Below are positions 7,861 through 19,713 of a stretch of DNA of 21,213 bases, in pieces. The position numbers were made by a program, and so were the translations under genes. The stretch is from Hypsibius dujardini (lineage: Eukaryota; Tardigrada; Eutardigrada; Parachela; Hypsibiidae): positions 1-21,213 of the forward strand of contig LRSR01003155.1 of the NCBI GenBank assembly GCA_001579985.1, in the 5' to 3' direction. Position 1 is the stretch's first letter, and every line of letters begins with the position of its first letter. Under the pieces are notes generated by a model. That model was not told the DNA's origin. It worked only from the letters and a program-made list of their open reading frames with translations, and did not search any database.

Positions 7861-7970
7861 GTCTGTGTCGCGGTCTGTCGAAGACAAATCGAAGACGAGG
7901 CGTGTTCGACTGAAAAATAAGTCGGAAATGTTTACGATGACAATTACTACCTGAACGTACATTGTAGATG
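7860..7970 (-). repeat. Dispersed repeat, copy 2 (partner 6471-6575)
   Basis: Same orientation as copy 1, preserving on the - strand the TTATTTTTCAG acceptor-like end and the TTCAG|GTA donor-like start. The open frame of copy 1 is not kept in full. It abuts copy A of the AT-rich repeat at 7860/7861, so that junction is probably a repeat boundary. Confidence 0.65.
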
Positions 7971-10440
7971 CACATGTGTGCCTGTCTATATTCAAAACCC
8001 TTGCGTTCAAGTTTACCCCCTCAAATTACTCCTTCGCAGGCAATAAATTACCACGGATTCTTTTAGTTCGTTCTTTAATTTTGACATTAATAATAGCAGT
8101 CGCGGTGCCGTGCGGCGTTGTTGTGCAACAGATACAGCGCAGAGCTCTCTTCCTTCCGTCTCATTAAATTACACCTTGACGGTGATCGTAAACCCATTAC
8201 AGCCGTGGACAAATGCACAGTCGTGAGCACACTTTTGCAAGGAATACGGCCACATGTGATCAGAGCACATTGAAAGGGCCAAGATAACAACGCAATAACT
8301 CAAATCAAGGCTCCGCCTATAAAGTTTGAGTAAGAGAGAGAATGCCTCTTGCGATGGAATTATGATATATCCACGCCGGAATGGTTTGCCGCGTACATTG
8401 GCCAAAACCCCGGTAGCCGCGGTATGTGACATATTAATTTGCCGATCGTAAATGTGAAAATTGCTTCATTGCAATGTGTGTTTGTGGTGTCTGTAACTAT
8501 TTCAACGACCGGTTGTTCGAGCACTGCGTCCATGTCAATTTCTCTCCGTCGGTATGGCCGTTCAATATCACAAATTAGGAACATAACAAACACTTAATCA
8601 TAATGACAATTTAAAGACTATCTGCAATTCAGTTTAGTATTTTTATTAAAGATTATTCAATGTCGTACTTATTTTTAATAGCATTAAAACGTTTTATCCA
8701 ATTACTATTCCGTTATGTATGACCATTTAATAATATCAAGGCTACTTTGAGATTTAATTAACTTTTTATAGAATATTATCCAAAATATTTCTTCTCATAA
8801 TATTAATGTTCTGTTTCTTTCATATTACTACTTCATGCAATGGAAAAATTCTGAAAGACTATGTTTTTATATATTTATTTATTATTTATATATATATATA
8901 TATATGCGGGATGCATTTATGAACTGTGAGGAGGCAAAAAGGAGTAGAAATAATATCATAATCAAAATATACGGCGAAACTATTAGCATGCACCCAGATT
9001 GTTGTTTGTATGACTTTCATAGTTCTGTAAAACTCTCATTAATCATAGCTTTAAAGTGGCAGACGGATCTGCTGTCACGGGGCGAGGGGGCGGAGTTTAA
9101 AGAAATTTGTGTCGCACGCACAATTTTTCAAATTCGATTTAAATGAGGTTGGCGGAGTGGATGTTTTCAACGCGGCTGCTGGCGCCTGTCCGAGTGCATA
9201 TATATTGCAACTACTGATATACGCCCGGCATCTGTTCCTAATTTTCGTCACTTATTCAAGAGGGGTAATTTTTCAACAATTACGTGCAGCTCATCCTATC
9301 TGTCACACTATTGCTCAGCGAATGCGTAAATATTGTTATGCTTTTTAATAAAGTTACATTACGGAGCTCGCTAGTTGTGAATTTGAAACGAATAATAATG
9401 AATAATCGGTATATGTCGTGTGATTATGGCTATTGCTGTTTAAGTAACGTTTTGATTTTCATAATAATATAAAATATAATTGCATCAACCGGCAAAGTTT
9501 ATTTAAATAAAACAGTAATTTCCTTTAAAAGAAAAGCCACACGTTTAGCTATTAAAATTAGATTTTTTAATATTTAAATATTTAAAGTAAAATTAATACA
9601 AAATAGAAATATGCTTTAAATTATTGACTGCTATCTTTGTTGCTCTAAATAAAATAAAAATTTATTTTAAATAAAATTTAAAGTCATAATTTGGGCCATT
9701 TAAAATATTTTTTCAATATAAATATTTTTTCAATAATTTTTTCAATTAAACAAACAGTAGTGATTACGGTCGTATTTACATTTCCTGGCACGAGCGATAC
9801 TAGCAATTGTGTTGGTGATTTCATTGCATTATTTGCGAATTATATGAAAACCTTCGTCTATATTCTAATAAAGTGCATAGCCATATACTTAGATTTCCTA
9901 CTTAAACAAAGTGTGTTTTGAACTGCACCCACATGTCACGACGGTATGGGTATGCAGTAAACGAGAGAATTTAATCTAATGGAAGATCCCGAAAATGGCC
10001 AAAATGGGCGGGGCAGGGGTAATACTTCAACAATCAACCAATCAACCAGCGGAGCTTTGAAGCAATCGGAGCGCAATGGCTTGTTGTTTTTGAGCACATT
10101 GTTTCTTGAGAACGTAACTTTATTTAGAACTTTCTTCAAAAGGGAACGCATATAGCTAAACAGAATAGGTAATACACATATATTAATAGTGATAACTATA
10201 ATCACAATGACTACACAAATATGTAACTAGTAAAAGTCGTATTTCACAAAGTATTAAAATACAGCAAGACACATACTTGACGGGACATGCCTGAACACCC
10301 ATTGTTTACCCCCCCCCCAAAATAGCTAGGGTATATCAAAGGAGGCGCCTCAATGTCAACCACAATAAAGTGATACTGGCAGATGATTAAAAATCAATCT
10401 AAAGGCAGATTAGCGCATAAAACTATTTGTTAGCCTTATC
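7971..10440. other. Intergenic, AT-rich, no gene seen
   Basis: Short open frames on both strands lack recognisable domains, and many consist of AT-driven residues. Noticeable items are a (TA)n run at 8888-8907, a T-rich and A-rich stretch at 9500-9750, a run of nine C at 10310-10318, and AATCAACCAATCAACC at 10031. I see no RNA gene. Confidence 0.55.
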
Positions 10441-11256
10441 ATTTTCCACTCGGCCGGGTCGGGTGAAGAGATTTTCTGGATCACATACATCTCCTTTGTG
10501 TGTGCAGCGGGGGAACGCGCGCTCATTTCCGCAGCCCCTTTAATTTCCGCGACCCCGGCGCGAGCCTTTATCGCAATTGCATTTGTCGCGCTTCAACAAC
10601 TGCTGCTTGCAGTAAGTAAGTAATTCGCACAGTACCGAAGAAAGCGAGAGAGAGAGAGAGATGAGTATTTTTTCGAGCGACTAAAAGCGATCGCTCTAAT
10701 TCGCATCATTACCGCGCGCTCGCTTGTCTGCATGGTGTGGCGTTTGTCTCTGTCTGTCTGTCTGTTTGTGGCTGCCTTTGTGTGTGTGTGTGAAGCGATT
10801 TCAATTACGCCATTTATTGCCGCTTTATTATAGAGAGAACAGCGAGCGTAGAGGAGTGAAGAGATTGCCGCGAGTTTTTGCCGCGAAGTGAAGGGAAAAT
10901 TAGATATCATCATCTCAGCGGGGAGGTTACATCTCAGTTTCGGCCACATGATGCACACAGAAGAAAAACAGAAAGATGAAGCGAAATGTCACATTAAGGG
11001 GATCCCCTTTTCTCTCTTTTCTCTCTCGCTTCTTCAGTAATCATCTTTTTCTTAATATACGTATACACACTATACAGTGCTATATATATATATACATGTC
11101 AGTGATACGAGTTAATAATCATCTTGACATTTATCTGTTTTTACCTTTTCTCCCCGGATAAGTTGCTAACTAAGTAACCCCCACTGCTGGTCGGGCGCCC
11201 CAAACGAAATGTGCTGGACGTCCAGCTGCGTGTCTGAGACGCAATTGCGGCAGAGA
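10441..11256. other. GC-richer non-coding region, possible regulatory DNA
   Basis: Composition changes here from AT-rich to GC-richer (GCGGGGGAACGCGCGCTC near 10507, CGCGACCCCGGCGCGAGCC near 10548). It carries a GA tract (10645-10661), TGTCTGTC and GT runs (10747-10793), and TTTATTATAGAGAG (10825). A 121-codon reverse open frame runs through these simple repeats and does not look like protein. GA tracts and the move to transposon-poor DNA suggest regulatory sequence; this is inference. Confidence 0.35.
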
Positions 11257-11302
11257 ATGACTGACTGATTAACTGACTAACTGACTGATTGACTGACTGG
11301 TT
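11257..11302. repeat. Degenerate (ACTG)n microsatellite
   Basis: About eleven ACTG/ACTA/ATTG-type tetramers in a row (GACTGACTGATTAACTGACT...), with no coding meaning. Confidence 0.85.
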
Positions 11303-11747
11303 ATTATTTAGCTAATTTCATATAATTAGAAAACAACTTTGAACGTCGTCTCCATTTAGAAAAATGGCGCGATGCATGCATGGGACCGGATTATCACATG
11401 CTCCCAATTTTAGGCGATGTTGAAGGGACCGCTGTAGCTTGAATACCAGCAGGGGAAAGAACCGCACATGTTTTCTCGGGTGATCTTTCCCACAGCTAAT
11501 TAAAGACGATTTACAGAAAGCTATTACGCAAAAAAACCCATTACGCTCCGTTTCAATGTTTACGAAAAATTCGTCCTGTGTGATTGATATGCGCTGAGTG
11601 AGCAAGCGAGAATGTAAACAAGCTAATCCTTGAATTTCAGCAAGGATTTACTCGCACAAAAAAGGTTCTCCGTTAAGGGCCTCACCAAAGAGTGGTCCTC
11701 GAGGATAGCTTGTCAGTTAATAAAACACAGTCGCGTCAGTCAGCCCC
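11303..11747. other. Intergenic, no gene seen
   Basis: Mixed composition. A reverse 95-codon open frame (11318-11605) and a forward 60-codon one have no recognisable domain or supporting splice sites. Confidence 0.45.
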
Positions 11748-12030
11748 CTTGCGTATCTCAACAGTTTAGAATACTTTATAATTTTTGGATGACAAAAGCA
11801 AAATATTTGTAATTAAATAATCAGCTTATTGGTCCACTAAAATTAGTTACTTGACTTCTGAGTTTTAGTTTTATTGTTTAGTTAGGTAGTAATATATTTT
11901 AAAATTAAAATTAACTATCAAATTAATAACAAGTATTTTAGTTTAGTTTATGGCAAGATAATTGGGTTTAGTTTTCAAGTTTTTCCACTTTTGTGTCTGG
12001 TAACCAAATCATTAACTTTCTAACAGGTTT
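11748..12030. repeat. AT-rich dispersed repeat, copy B (partner 7569-7860)
   Basis: Same orientation and same ends (CTTGCGTATCTCAA ... TAACAGGTTT) as copy A. It is one of the few mobile-looking pieces in the right half of the intergenic region. No terminal inverted repeat, target duplication or coding frame is visible, so the class is unknown. Confidence 0.8.
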
Positions 12031-12281
12031 GCAGAAACTAACAACGCAAAAAAAAAATAAATAAATTTAAAGTTTCAGTTTACAGTAATTTATCACACTT
12101 TCTAGTTTAGTCTATAGTTTTTACATTGCCAAACATGAAGATATTGCCGACGGAGATCTAGCTTCCGTTTCAGTTTAATTTCATTTTAATTTATCTCGTA
12201 TATCGACCATTAATTGTCTCGTGTATATTGAAGGTTCCACCCAATTAGCAATATTGCAATACAAACATGTTCTACTTATAC

Positions 12282-12329
12282 CATGACCGTCAACCAACGT
12301 CAACCAACGTCATGACCGTCAACCAACGC
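12282..12329. repeat. Short tandem repeat CATGACCGTCAACCAACGT
   Basis: Two copies of a 19-base unit (12282-12300 and 12311-12328) separated by one partial copy, CAACCAACGT. A 15-base direct repeat, TCCAAGGTTTAAATT, follows at 12374 and 12420. Confidence 0.85.
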
Positions 12330-12871
12330 CTTTGGCAAGTACATCCACAACAGTTCGCCTATTTTAGTCACACTCCAAGGTTTAAATTTTTCTATTTTTG
12401 TTCCTCCTAAAAATTACATTCCAAGGTTTAAATTATCGACCACCTTGTTTTCATCATTATCAGGCTCGATCTGGTAATTAAAATGTATTTCAAGCGCTTA
12501 CATCTCCCATATTTCTCGTTAGTAATATATATATATACATATATGTATCGATCATTAGTTCATAACCTATCCCCAAAAGCGTTTTATAAGTGAGAAATGG
12601 AAGGCGGAAGCGCCCCGTTTTCCCCCGCGGCCCGATGTTATCCCGCAAATAGGCGGGGAGGCTTAATAGGATTATCGTCGCTAATGAGGCTTATTATCTC
12701 GGTTTCGATGACTGCATTGCGTGTCGCGCTCGCGCGCGCGGCCGACCAGTTCGGGGTTATTTAGAGTTTGAGTTTACACGATCATAACGTTTGTCGCGAC
12801 CCCTTTTTCCCGCTCAAAAGCGCCCATGGCCTTCCTCTCTTTAGCACATCCTCATTTTTATCAATTTTATC
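12330..12871. other. Non-coding, possible conserved element near 12590-12760
   Basis: After AT-rich DNA with a (TA)n patch (12525-12546), a GC-rich stretch reads through GCCCCGTTTTCCCCCGCGGC, AGGATTATCGTCGCTAATGAGG and CGCGCTCGCGCGCGCGGCC. It contains several TAAT/ATTA cores and no open frame. Its texture resembles conserved non-coding sequence near developmental genes; unverified. Confidence 0.3.
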
Positions 12872-12914
12872 ACAGACAGTCAGACAGACATACAGACAAA
12901 CACACAGACAGCAC

Positions 12915-12946
<32 letters not shown>

Positions 12947-13032
12947 ATACACAGTCACACAGACAGACAGACAGATAGACACACAGACAGACAAGAAACA
13001 GATAGACAGAGAGACAGAGAGTGAGAGAGACA
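12872..13032. repeat. (CAGA)n microsatellite grading into GAGA
   Basis: Imperfect CAGA/GACA tetramers (12872-12995), then AGACAGAGAGACAGAGAG. Forward frames read as Thr/Asp/Arg/Gln repeats and reverse frames as Ser/Val/Cys/Leu repeats; neither is a gene. Confidence 0.9.
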
Positions 13033-14035
13033 GGAGTCAAAGGCGAAATGAGATGGCCAAATGATTAGGGAAAATATTCTGGAGCCCATCTGACTTCAGG
13101 AAATGGGTATCAATGACCACACTGTGATCCTTTAGAAACTGCCTCCCGTCTCATCCCGAGACCACGACAATTGTCTGCCCAATGCAAAAGCATTTAACCG
13201 TGATACTGACTTTTTGCAATTGAATGGCTAATAGCACGAGCCGGGCCCTTGTTGTACTCTGTTCAATGTATGATGGGCACTATACAATTCGCGATCGCAG
13301 GGCGCCAAAATAATGAGGCGTGCATGATCGCGGGATGGGATGATGACTGTTCCCGTAGATATCTCCCTCTACATACATAACTAACTAAGGGGTTAAGGGA
13401 GGGGAAGATGTGATATATTTCTACAAACTCAATATGCACTTTGTCATTTCTCAATCAGACGGCTCCGCCTCCTCTTTAGCCTTCATAGAGTTTTCATTCT
13501 AAATGAGACAGTGTTATACAGCAATGTCTGCCCACATGCTGTCCTGGGCTTTATTAGTTTCCGTTGTGTCTGCGTGATCAGGCGAGACGAAGAGTCAACT
13601 TCCTCTCGCACCTCATTTCGTTGTTTTGTTGGTAGTCGTTTAATTTTTGTAAGCAAGGGGAGGGTGTTGTCTGGATCGAAGTTAAGGGCTCCCGAAGAGT
13701 TCATCAATCTCTCCAGGAAGGAATCGGTGCACCAGACGCAGACACACAACCACTACTGCTGGCGCTCCTCCTTCATGTAAATTGAACAGTCTCAACACAT
13801 GTCTCTCCGCCAGGCTTTTACAATAGGTGTCACTTTTCTTCCTCACTAAATGATGGGCTATCACAAACTAATCAACCGAAACTACAACCTGCTCCTCCGG
13901 CAGCAACAAACGACTTGAGAGGGGTTGAAGCTTTAACCGCTTCATTGACCAGCGTGCTGCTCGGCAGCTCGAGCAGAAAACTATCATTTTAGTAACATGC
14001 GTATCGTTCGATATGTCTATGTGTCTTTGTTTGAA
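13033..14035. other. Non-coding, no gene seen
   Basis: Overlapping open frames occur on both strands around 13480-13860, but none has a recognisable motif, and open frames of this size are expected by chance in this GC range. TCCGCCTCCTC lies at 13463. Confidence 0.45.
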
Positions 14036-14134
14036 CCTGTGTCTGTGTCTGTGTCTGTGTCTGTGTCTGTGTCTGTGTCTGTGTCTGTGTCTGCCTGTGT
14101 CTGTGTCTGTATCGGTGCCTGTGCCTGTGCCTCG
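14036..14134. repeat. (TGTGTC)n hexamer array, drifting to TGTGCC
   Basis: About nine uninterrupted TGTGTC units, then CTGCC, further TGTGTC, and TGTGCC units at the right end. It is the reverse-strand form of the CACAGA arrays at 15268 and 16760. A hexamer array without stop codons stays open in every frame, which explains the Cys/Leu and Val/Ser reading frames here. Confidence 0.95.
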
Positions 14135-15267
14135 CTTAGTCTGCTTCTGTCTTAGGCTTGGGTTTGTTTATAAATTTGTTTGTCAGTTTTGGATAACAGA
14201 AGCCCCAAAACACAGACATACACACATAAGTGAAAATGTTCGTGTCAACAAGATTGGCCTGACTTTCATTCGATAAGCTGCGCTCCCGGAAGTGCGTTTG
14301 ACTGCGATTTGCAGGCATTAACGCGCCCATATACCATGGTGTGTATACTACCGAAGCAGCGCGACGCAATCAGGAAATCTGATGATTGAAATTTTCAGCT
14401 CCCAGATCGCGGCGGCGCCGTCGTGGCGTCCGGTGCCGCGCTGAACTGGACTGGCGCGAGCTTAATTAATCTCTGGAATTTCTCCCATCAAACTGTAAAA
14501 GCGTCCCTCTTCTTTTCGTCGTGTAATCGTCGATATATATCGTATGACTACTTAGTCCCTCTCTCTCTTGCTCTCTCTACAGGCACAAGAGAAAACGGGG
14601 GGAAGTGCGGTAATAATTGAATTTAAAGCCGGAATTGAGCGAGAACGAGAGCCGAAACGGGGACTTCCGTTTGATCCGCCCAAACCTCTCAAGTGCCATT
14701 TTCAATTGATAAAAGCATTATGTTCAATTTGCGGAGCAATTGTCGAATTTGAGCGTTAATCGAGTAGGCCATTTATATATGCTCCCTAAATGACCAGTAT
14801 ACTACGCGGTAAATATACAGATCGCATGACAAACGGTAACAAAGTGGAACGCGGAAAACTGTGACTCAACACGCAACCGGGTCGTCAGGAGGTCCCCGCG
14901 GTGCTCAGCGCTTGATCCTTTCTCTCTCTCCCCCCGGTTGCCTTGTCTGCCTGTCACTCATTAGCCGGCTCCATAAAACGCATGATCGTTTCCTGATGGT
15001 TTTTCAACGAGCGCGCGCGCTTGCATGCGACTTGTTCCCCCAGGTGAACTTTTAATGAGCTTCAGTCAACAATCAAATCAACTCGCGCGTTTATTCAACG
15101 AAGTATTTTTATGACGCTGGAGGACATGGGATCGGACAAACGGGACTCCAGTAAATTCACCTCAAATGGAGGAGTTGCAGAATTCGTCCTACATTATGCC
15201 GGTAGAGCCAAACATGAAGACAATAAAGACACAGACACATAGGCAACCAAAGACAGACATAAATAGG
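14135..15267. other. Non-coding, possible regulatory patches
   Basis: Contains a GC-rich segment (GATCGCGGCGGCGCCGTCG at 14405), TTAATTAATCTCTGG (14461), a CT tract ending in CTCTACAG (14560-14581) that resembles an acceptor without a following exon, and TAATAATTGAATTTAAAG (14611). A forward open frame at 15111-15242 (43 codons) looks protein-like but lacks support. Confidence 0.35.
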
Positions 15268-15343
15268 GACACAGACACAGACACAGACACAGACACAGAC
15301 ACAGAAACAACACAGACACAGACACAGACACAGACACAGACAT
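15268..15343. repeat. (CACAGA)n hexamer array
   Basis: Two blocks of CACAGA units separated by AAACAA. The flanks hold looser CAGACA units from about 15224. Thr/Asp/Gln frames across it are artefacts of the repeat. Confidence 0.95.
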
Positions 15344-16759
15344 ACTTTCTTTTAATGAGCTCCAATTTGGTTCCTCTCAAAATTTGTTCATCATCAAGGC
15401 CTAATTGTCGCGAATGGGATCGGCATGCTCGTGCGTATCACATTCCCATATGTCTAAAATATCTGCCGGGATCCAGACACCGCGCGGGTAAAACTGCGGT
15501 TGATCAAAAGTGTCTCGGCACATGTCCAAAGTGGCGCGCCAGTTCATCCAGCCGCCAAAGCGAGATGGAGATGGCCACGATGACCTTCCTGACGCCGCAC
15601 TGCTGCATGAGATTGCAATCCCTGTGTGCCACTCCTCCGTCCCCGGGATGCAGGCAGGACGCGAGTTTATATTAAAGTTATCTACATATTTATCACACTC
15701 CCCAACGATGTTCAACAACACACAGCGCGAGCGGCCTTCTCTTCGACCGCGCCACATAAACTCGCCCTTGAGTTGTCTTGCATGTTGTAGATCGAAAGCC
15801 AACTCATTGCTGCGGTAAATTAAATTTTAAAAGGGCCACGGAGGTCTTGAGTTATGAGGACAAGTTTATTCTAATAATCGCGGCAGATCGTCTTGATTAG
15901 GACCGCCCGTTGCCATTCGACCGTTCATTCGATCCGCGCGCGCTCTTTCTCTCGATCGAGAGAAGCGGAAATACCGATAGAATTTTCTGCGCACTTTGCT
16001 CATGCGCTTTTTAAGCGCAATCCGAAACGTCGTTACGAAACGCGCATAACAATGCACGGAGAGGATTATTTTTTCCATTTTGTGTATGACAAAATGCAAA
16101 ATTTTATCGGTTCGTCAAATGCCGCAAGGTCGCGAGAGAGCGAGAGAGACAGAGAGACAGACAGCGAACAAAACATCCGTTGCATTCTCCCTCTCCGTGA
16201 AGTTATTTCCCATTCGCTTCTTGTGCAGACAACGCAGCGGAATGTCTGCCGCAGGCGGTAATCAAGTTCTGGCTCTGCGGTTTAATAGGGGCTTAATTAC
16301 GCTTAATTTTGTCATTACAGTTGAGGGACAAAAAAAGCGATCTGTCTTGGCTGTCGGATCGATGACGTGCCCTGTCGCTTGTTGGTCGTAGTCGCGGCGG
16401 CGGCGGTAGCTTGCTTACTCGAGTGAAACAGAGTGCGGCGCGCCGCTTTCAATGGGCAGTGCATGATTGGATTAATTAGAGAGCAGACACGAGAGCGGCA
16501 TAACAATAAAAAATTAGTTAAGAATTTTAGTGGGGGCCTTTTGTTGTGTGTGTGCTAGTTTATTCGATACGGCGCCCTTCATTAGGTCAGAAAGCAATAT
16601 CATAAGTGCCGCCGCCATACAGACAGAAGTATCGAATGGAGACAGCCGTCCCGACGAAATGAGAGAAATAACGTCATTCAAATCAATAGGTTCAAACAGC
16701 AATGTAGACACTAAAAAAAAGACAGAGAAACAGACAGAAACAGGTATAGATACACTGAC
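15344..16759. other. GC-richer non-coding region with TAAT-rich patch
   Basis: At 15401-15820, open frames on both strands overlap for about 400 bp, but no start, splice site or domain favours any one. Other items: GCGCTTTTTAAGCGC palindrome (16006), CGAGAGAGCGAGAGAGACAGAG (16131), and a cluster of homeodomain-type cores (TTTAATAGGGG, TTAATTACGCTTAATTTTG, GTCATTACAG, GGATTAATTAGAG) between about 16279 and 16482. The cluster is a plausible enhancer; not shown. Confidence 0.35.
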
Positions 16760-16872
16760 GCAGACACAGACACAGACACAGACACAGACACAGACACAGA
16801 CACAGACACAGACACAGACACAGACACGCAGACACAGACACTGACGCAGACACAGACACAGACACAGACACG
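16760..16872. repeat. (CACAGA)n hexamer array, longest of three
   Basis: About eleven uninterrupted CACAGA units, then CACGCAGACACAGACACTGACG, then further units. Same hexamer as the arrays at 14036 (reverse strand) and 15268. Confidence 0.95.
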
Positions 16873-18191
16873 TCCTTGAAACTTTGATGCAGACAAAGAT
16901 TAAGTATGTATCTATCTGTCTGGAATGACCAAGCTATAGGCATATGGCAGTTCTCGCTCCTGAGAAACAGGAAAACATGGAATTTGAGCAATTGACACTT
17001 TGACAATCAATGGGAGTCTATACTTTCAACTGTCCCGTTATCAACTCCCGCCCTTTCACAAACGAGTCAACCGAGAGTGTCCTCTGCCTGCGGGGACTCA
17101 ACACTCGAAAGGTTTTGCAAACGAATCAGCAGGACACGTATATAGCTCTCTCTCTATGGGATGATGGATAGGCGTATGGTGACAAAAATTAGGATCACTG
17201 CCTGGTAACAATGGGTTTAAGTGGAAAAATTAGCTCCCAAGTCGTATCATTAAAGTATCGAAGGTAGTCAAGCGCAAATAAAACCGCACATACAAATATT
17301 CGCGTCTCTCTTTACGTTGTATATAATCATATATGATGATATGCCAATCGTCTCTCGCTGTGATTCATCCGCATGCGCTGTTTAATTTTCATTGAGTCAA
17401 ATAATATTCACACCGTGTCCAGTTTATTACAATCAATAGGCTCTTTCTCTCCGCTCTCTCTCTCGCTCTCTCTCTCCTTCCCTTTTGTAGCATGATCCAA
17501 ATTCATTTACAGCAGGAGGCCACAGATGGCTGGAAATGGCGCCAATCGACGACGACGACAACTCATCTCTCCACTCGAACAAAACCGGCCGTCCGTCCGT
17601 CACAACAGCAGCCGTGGCGCTTTACACGACACGACCGGCTAATAAATATCCTCCTCATAAAACTGCCACCTCGCATTAAGGGGCTCACATATTTTTTGGT
17701 CGCTCAGTCACACACTCACACACTCACACACACATATATATATATATATAATAAGCAAAACAGTCGCATTCCCTCCGTTGTTAAATTCCAGGCACACATC
17801 ATGTCACGCGGCAATATTTATAAACATATCCCGACGGTCACAATAAATATATAGGCAATATTCTTTCTGACACGTCGTATAAAGTAATGATAATAATTCG
17901 TATACAAGTGGGCGACAGGCAGACAGCAGCAGTTTAAAATATATCAACTCTCAATTATACAATATTGCGTCTGTCCGAAATGTGCCGGCTGCTGCTGCAG
18001 TAATAAATTGACAATCAACTGTGCACACGCGAACACTCATCTCTCTCTCTCTCGTAAATAGTTCGTTTATGTATCGTTACAGTTAGTCGTCGAGAGGAAG
18101 AGAGAGAAGCAGAAACAGAGAGGGAGAGAAACAGGGAAAGTGTATACTGAAAGGTCACCAGATTTCCAAGGAGTGTGACAGCTGTCAGGGG
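16873..18191. other. msx downstream region and probable 3' UTR
   Basis: Read from the - strand, this follows the msx stop. It contains GA/CT tracts (17443-17476, 18040-18052, 18097-18140), (TA)n (17735-17750) and TAATAAAT-type AT runs. The nearest AATAAA I see on the - strand is at 17428-17423, giving a 3' UTR of about 770 bases if used. On the + strand, 17443-17490 looks like a strong acceptor, but no coding exon follows. Confidence 0.35.
17423..17428 (-). terminator. Candidate msx poly(A) signal (AATAAA on the - strand)
   Basis: TTTATT on the + strand reads AATAAA on the - strand, about 765 bp after the msx stop. I saw no nearer canonical hexamer. A variant, ATTAAA, reads on the - strand near 17385. 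Position alone supports it. Confidence 0.3.
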
Positions 18192-18509
18192 CTATCGAGG
18201 GAACATTAGCGGATGCTGCCCAAACGGGAACAGGCCGAAGCTCGTGGGGAGGAATCCGTGAGCGGAGGGTCCGTTGTTGGGGGCGCCGGGATTGGCGGGA
18301 TGTTGTTGCTGCTGCTGCTGCTGTTGGTGATGGTGATGTTGGGCGGCCATGGCGGAAGCGAGGGAGGCCATGTTGTTGGCCTGGAACATGGAGGGGACAC
18401 CGAACCCGTTGGGCAGGCTGAAACCGTGCGGCAGGAACGGCTTGGCGGCTTGAATCTTCATCTTCTCAATCTCGGCTTCCTGGAGGCGCTTTGATTTCGC
18501 TCTCCTGTT
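18192..18509 (-). CDS. msx: Msx homeodomain protein, exon 3 (end of helix 3 and C-terminus)
   Basis: Follows acceptor CTCTTCCAG and starts in phase 0 with [10 protein letters not shown], the last ten homeodomain residues (51-60), including the DNA-contacting Asn51. Then come [20 protein letters not shown], as in Msx proteins after the homeodomain, a Met/Ala/Ser-rich stretch, a His4-Gln8 tract (CAT/CAC then CAG/CAA codons, about 18302-18339) and a Phe/Pro-rich end ([14 protein letters not shown]) before TAG. It supplies residues 195-299. Ser at homeodomain position 56 differs from the Ala common in Msx proteins. The His/Gln tract is encoded by trinucleotide repeats and may vary in length between individuals. 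Confidence 0.95.
   Translation of the reverse strand, partial: NRRAKSKRLQEAEIEKMKIQAAKPFLPHGFSLPNGFGVPSMFQANNMASLASAMAAQHHHHQQQQQQQQHPANPGAPNNGPSAHGFLPTSFGLFPFGQHPLMFPR

Positions 18510-19713
<1,204 letters not shown>

Noticed and set aside
10593-10958. 121-codon reverse open frame
   Set aside because: It crosses GA, GT and TGTC tracts and has no recognisable motif or flanking exons.
12768-13064. Open frames across the CAGA and CACAGA arrays as genes (also near 14013-14276, 15166-15675, 16530-17006)
   Set aside because: Their length comes from stop-free simple repeats; the products are monotonous Cys/Leu, Val/Ser or Thr/Asp strings.
15111-15242. 43-codon forward open frame beginning MTLEDMGSDKRD
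   Set aside because: Protein-like at first sight, but short, running into the CACAGA repeat, without splice signals or a known motif.
17443-17854. Splice acceptor-like tract ending CCCTTTTGTAG followed by an open frame
   Set aside because: The following frame runs into CACACA and TATA repeats, has no domain, and no upstream + strand exon is visible; a CT microsatellite explains the tract.
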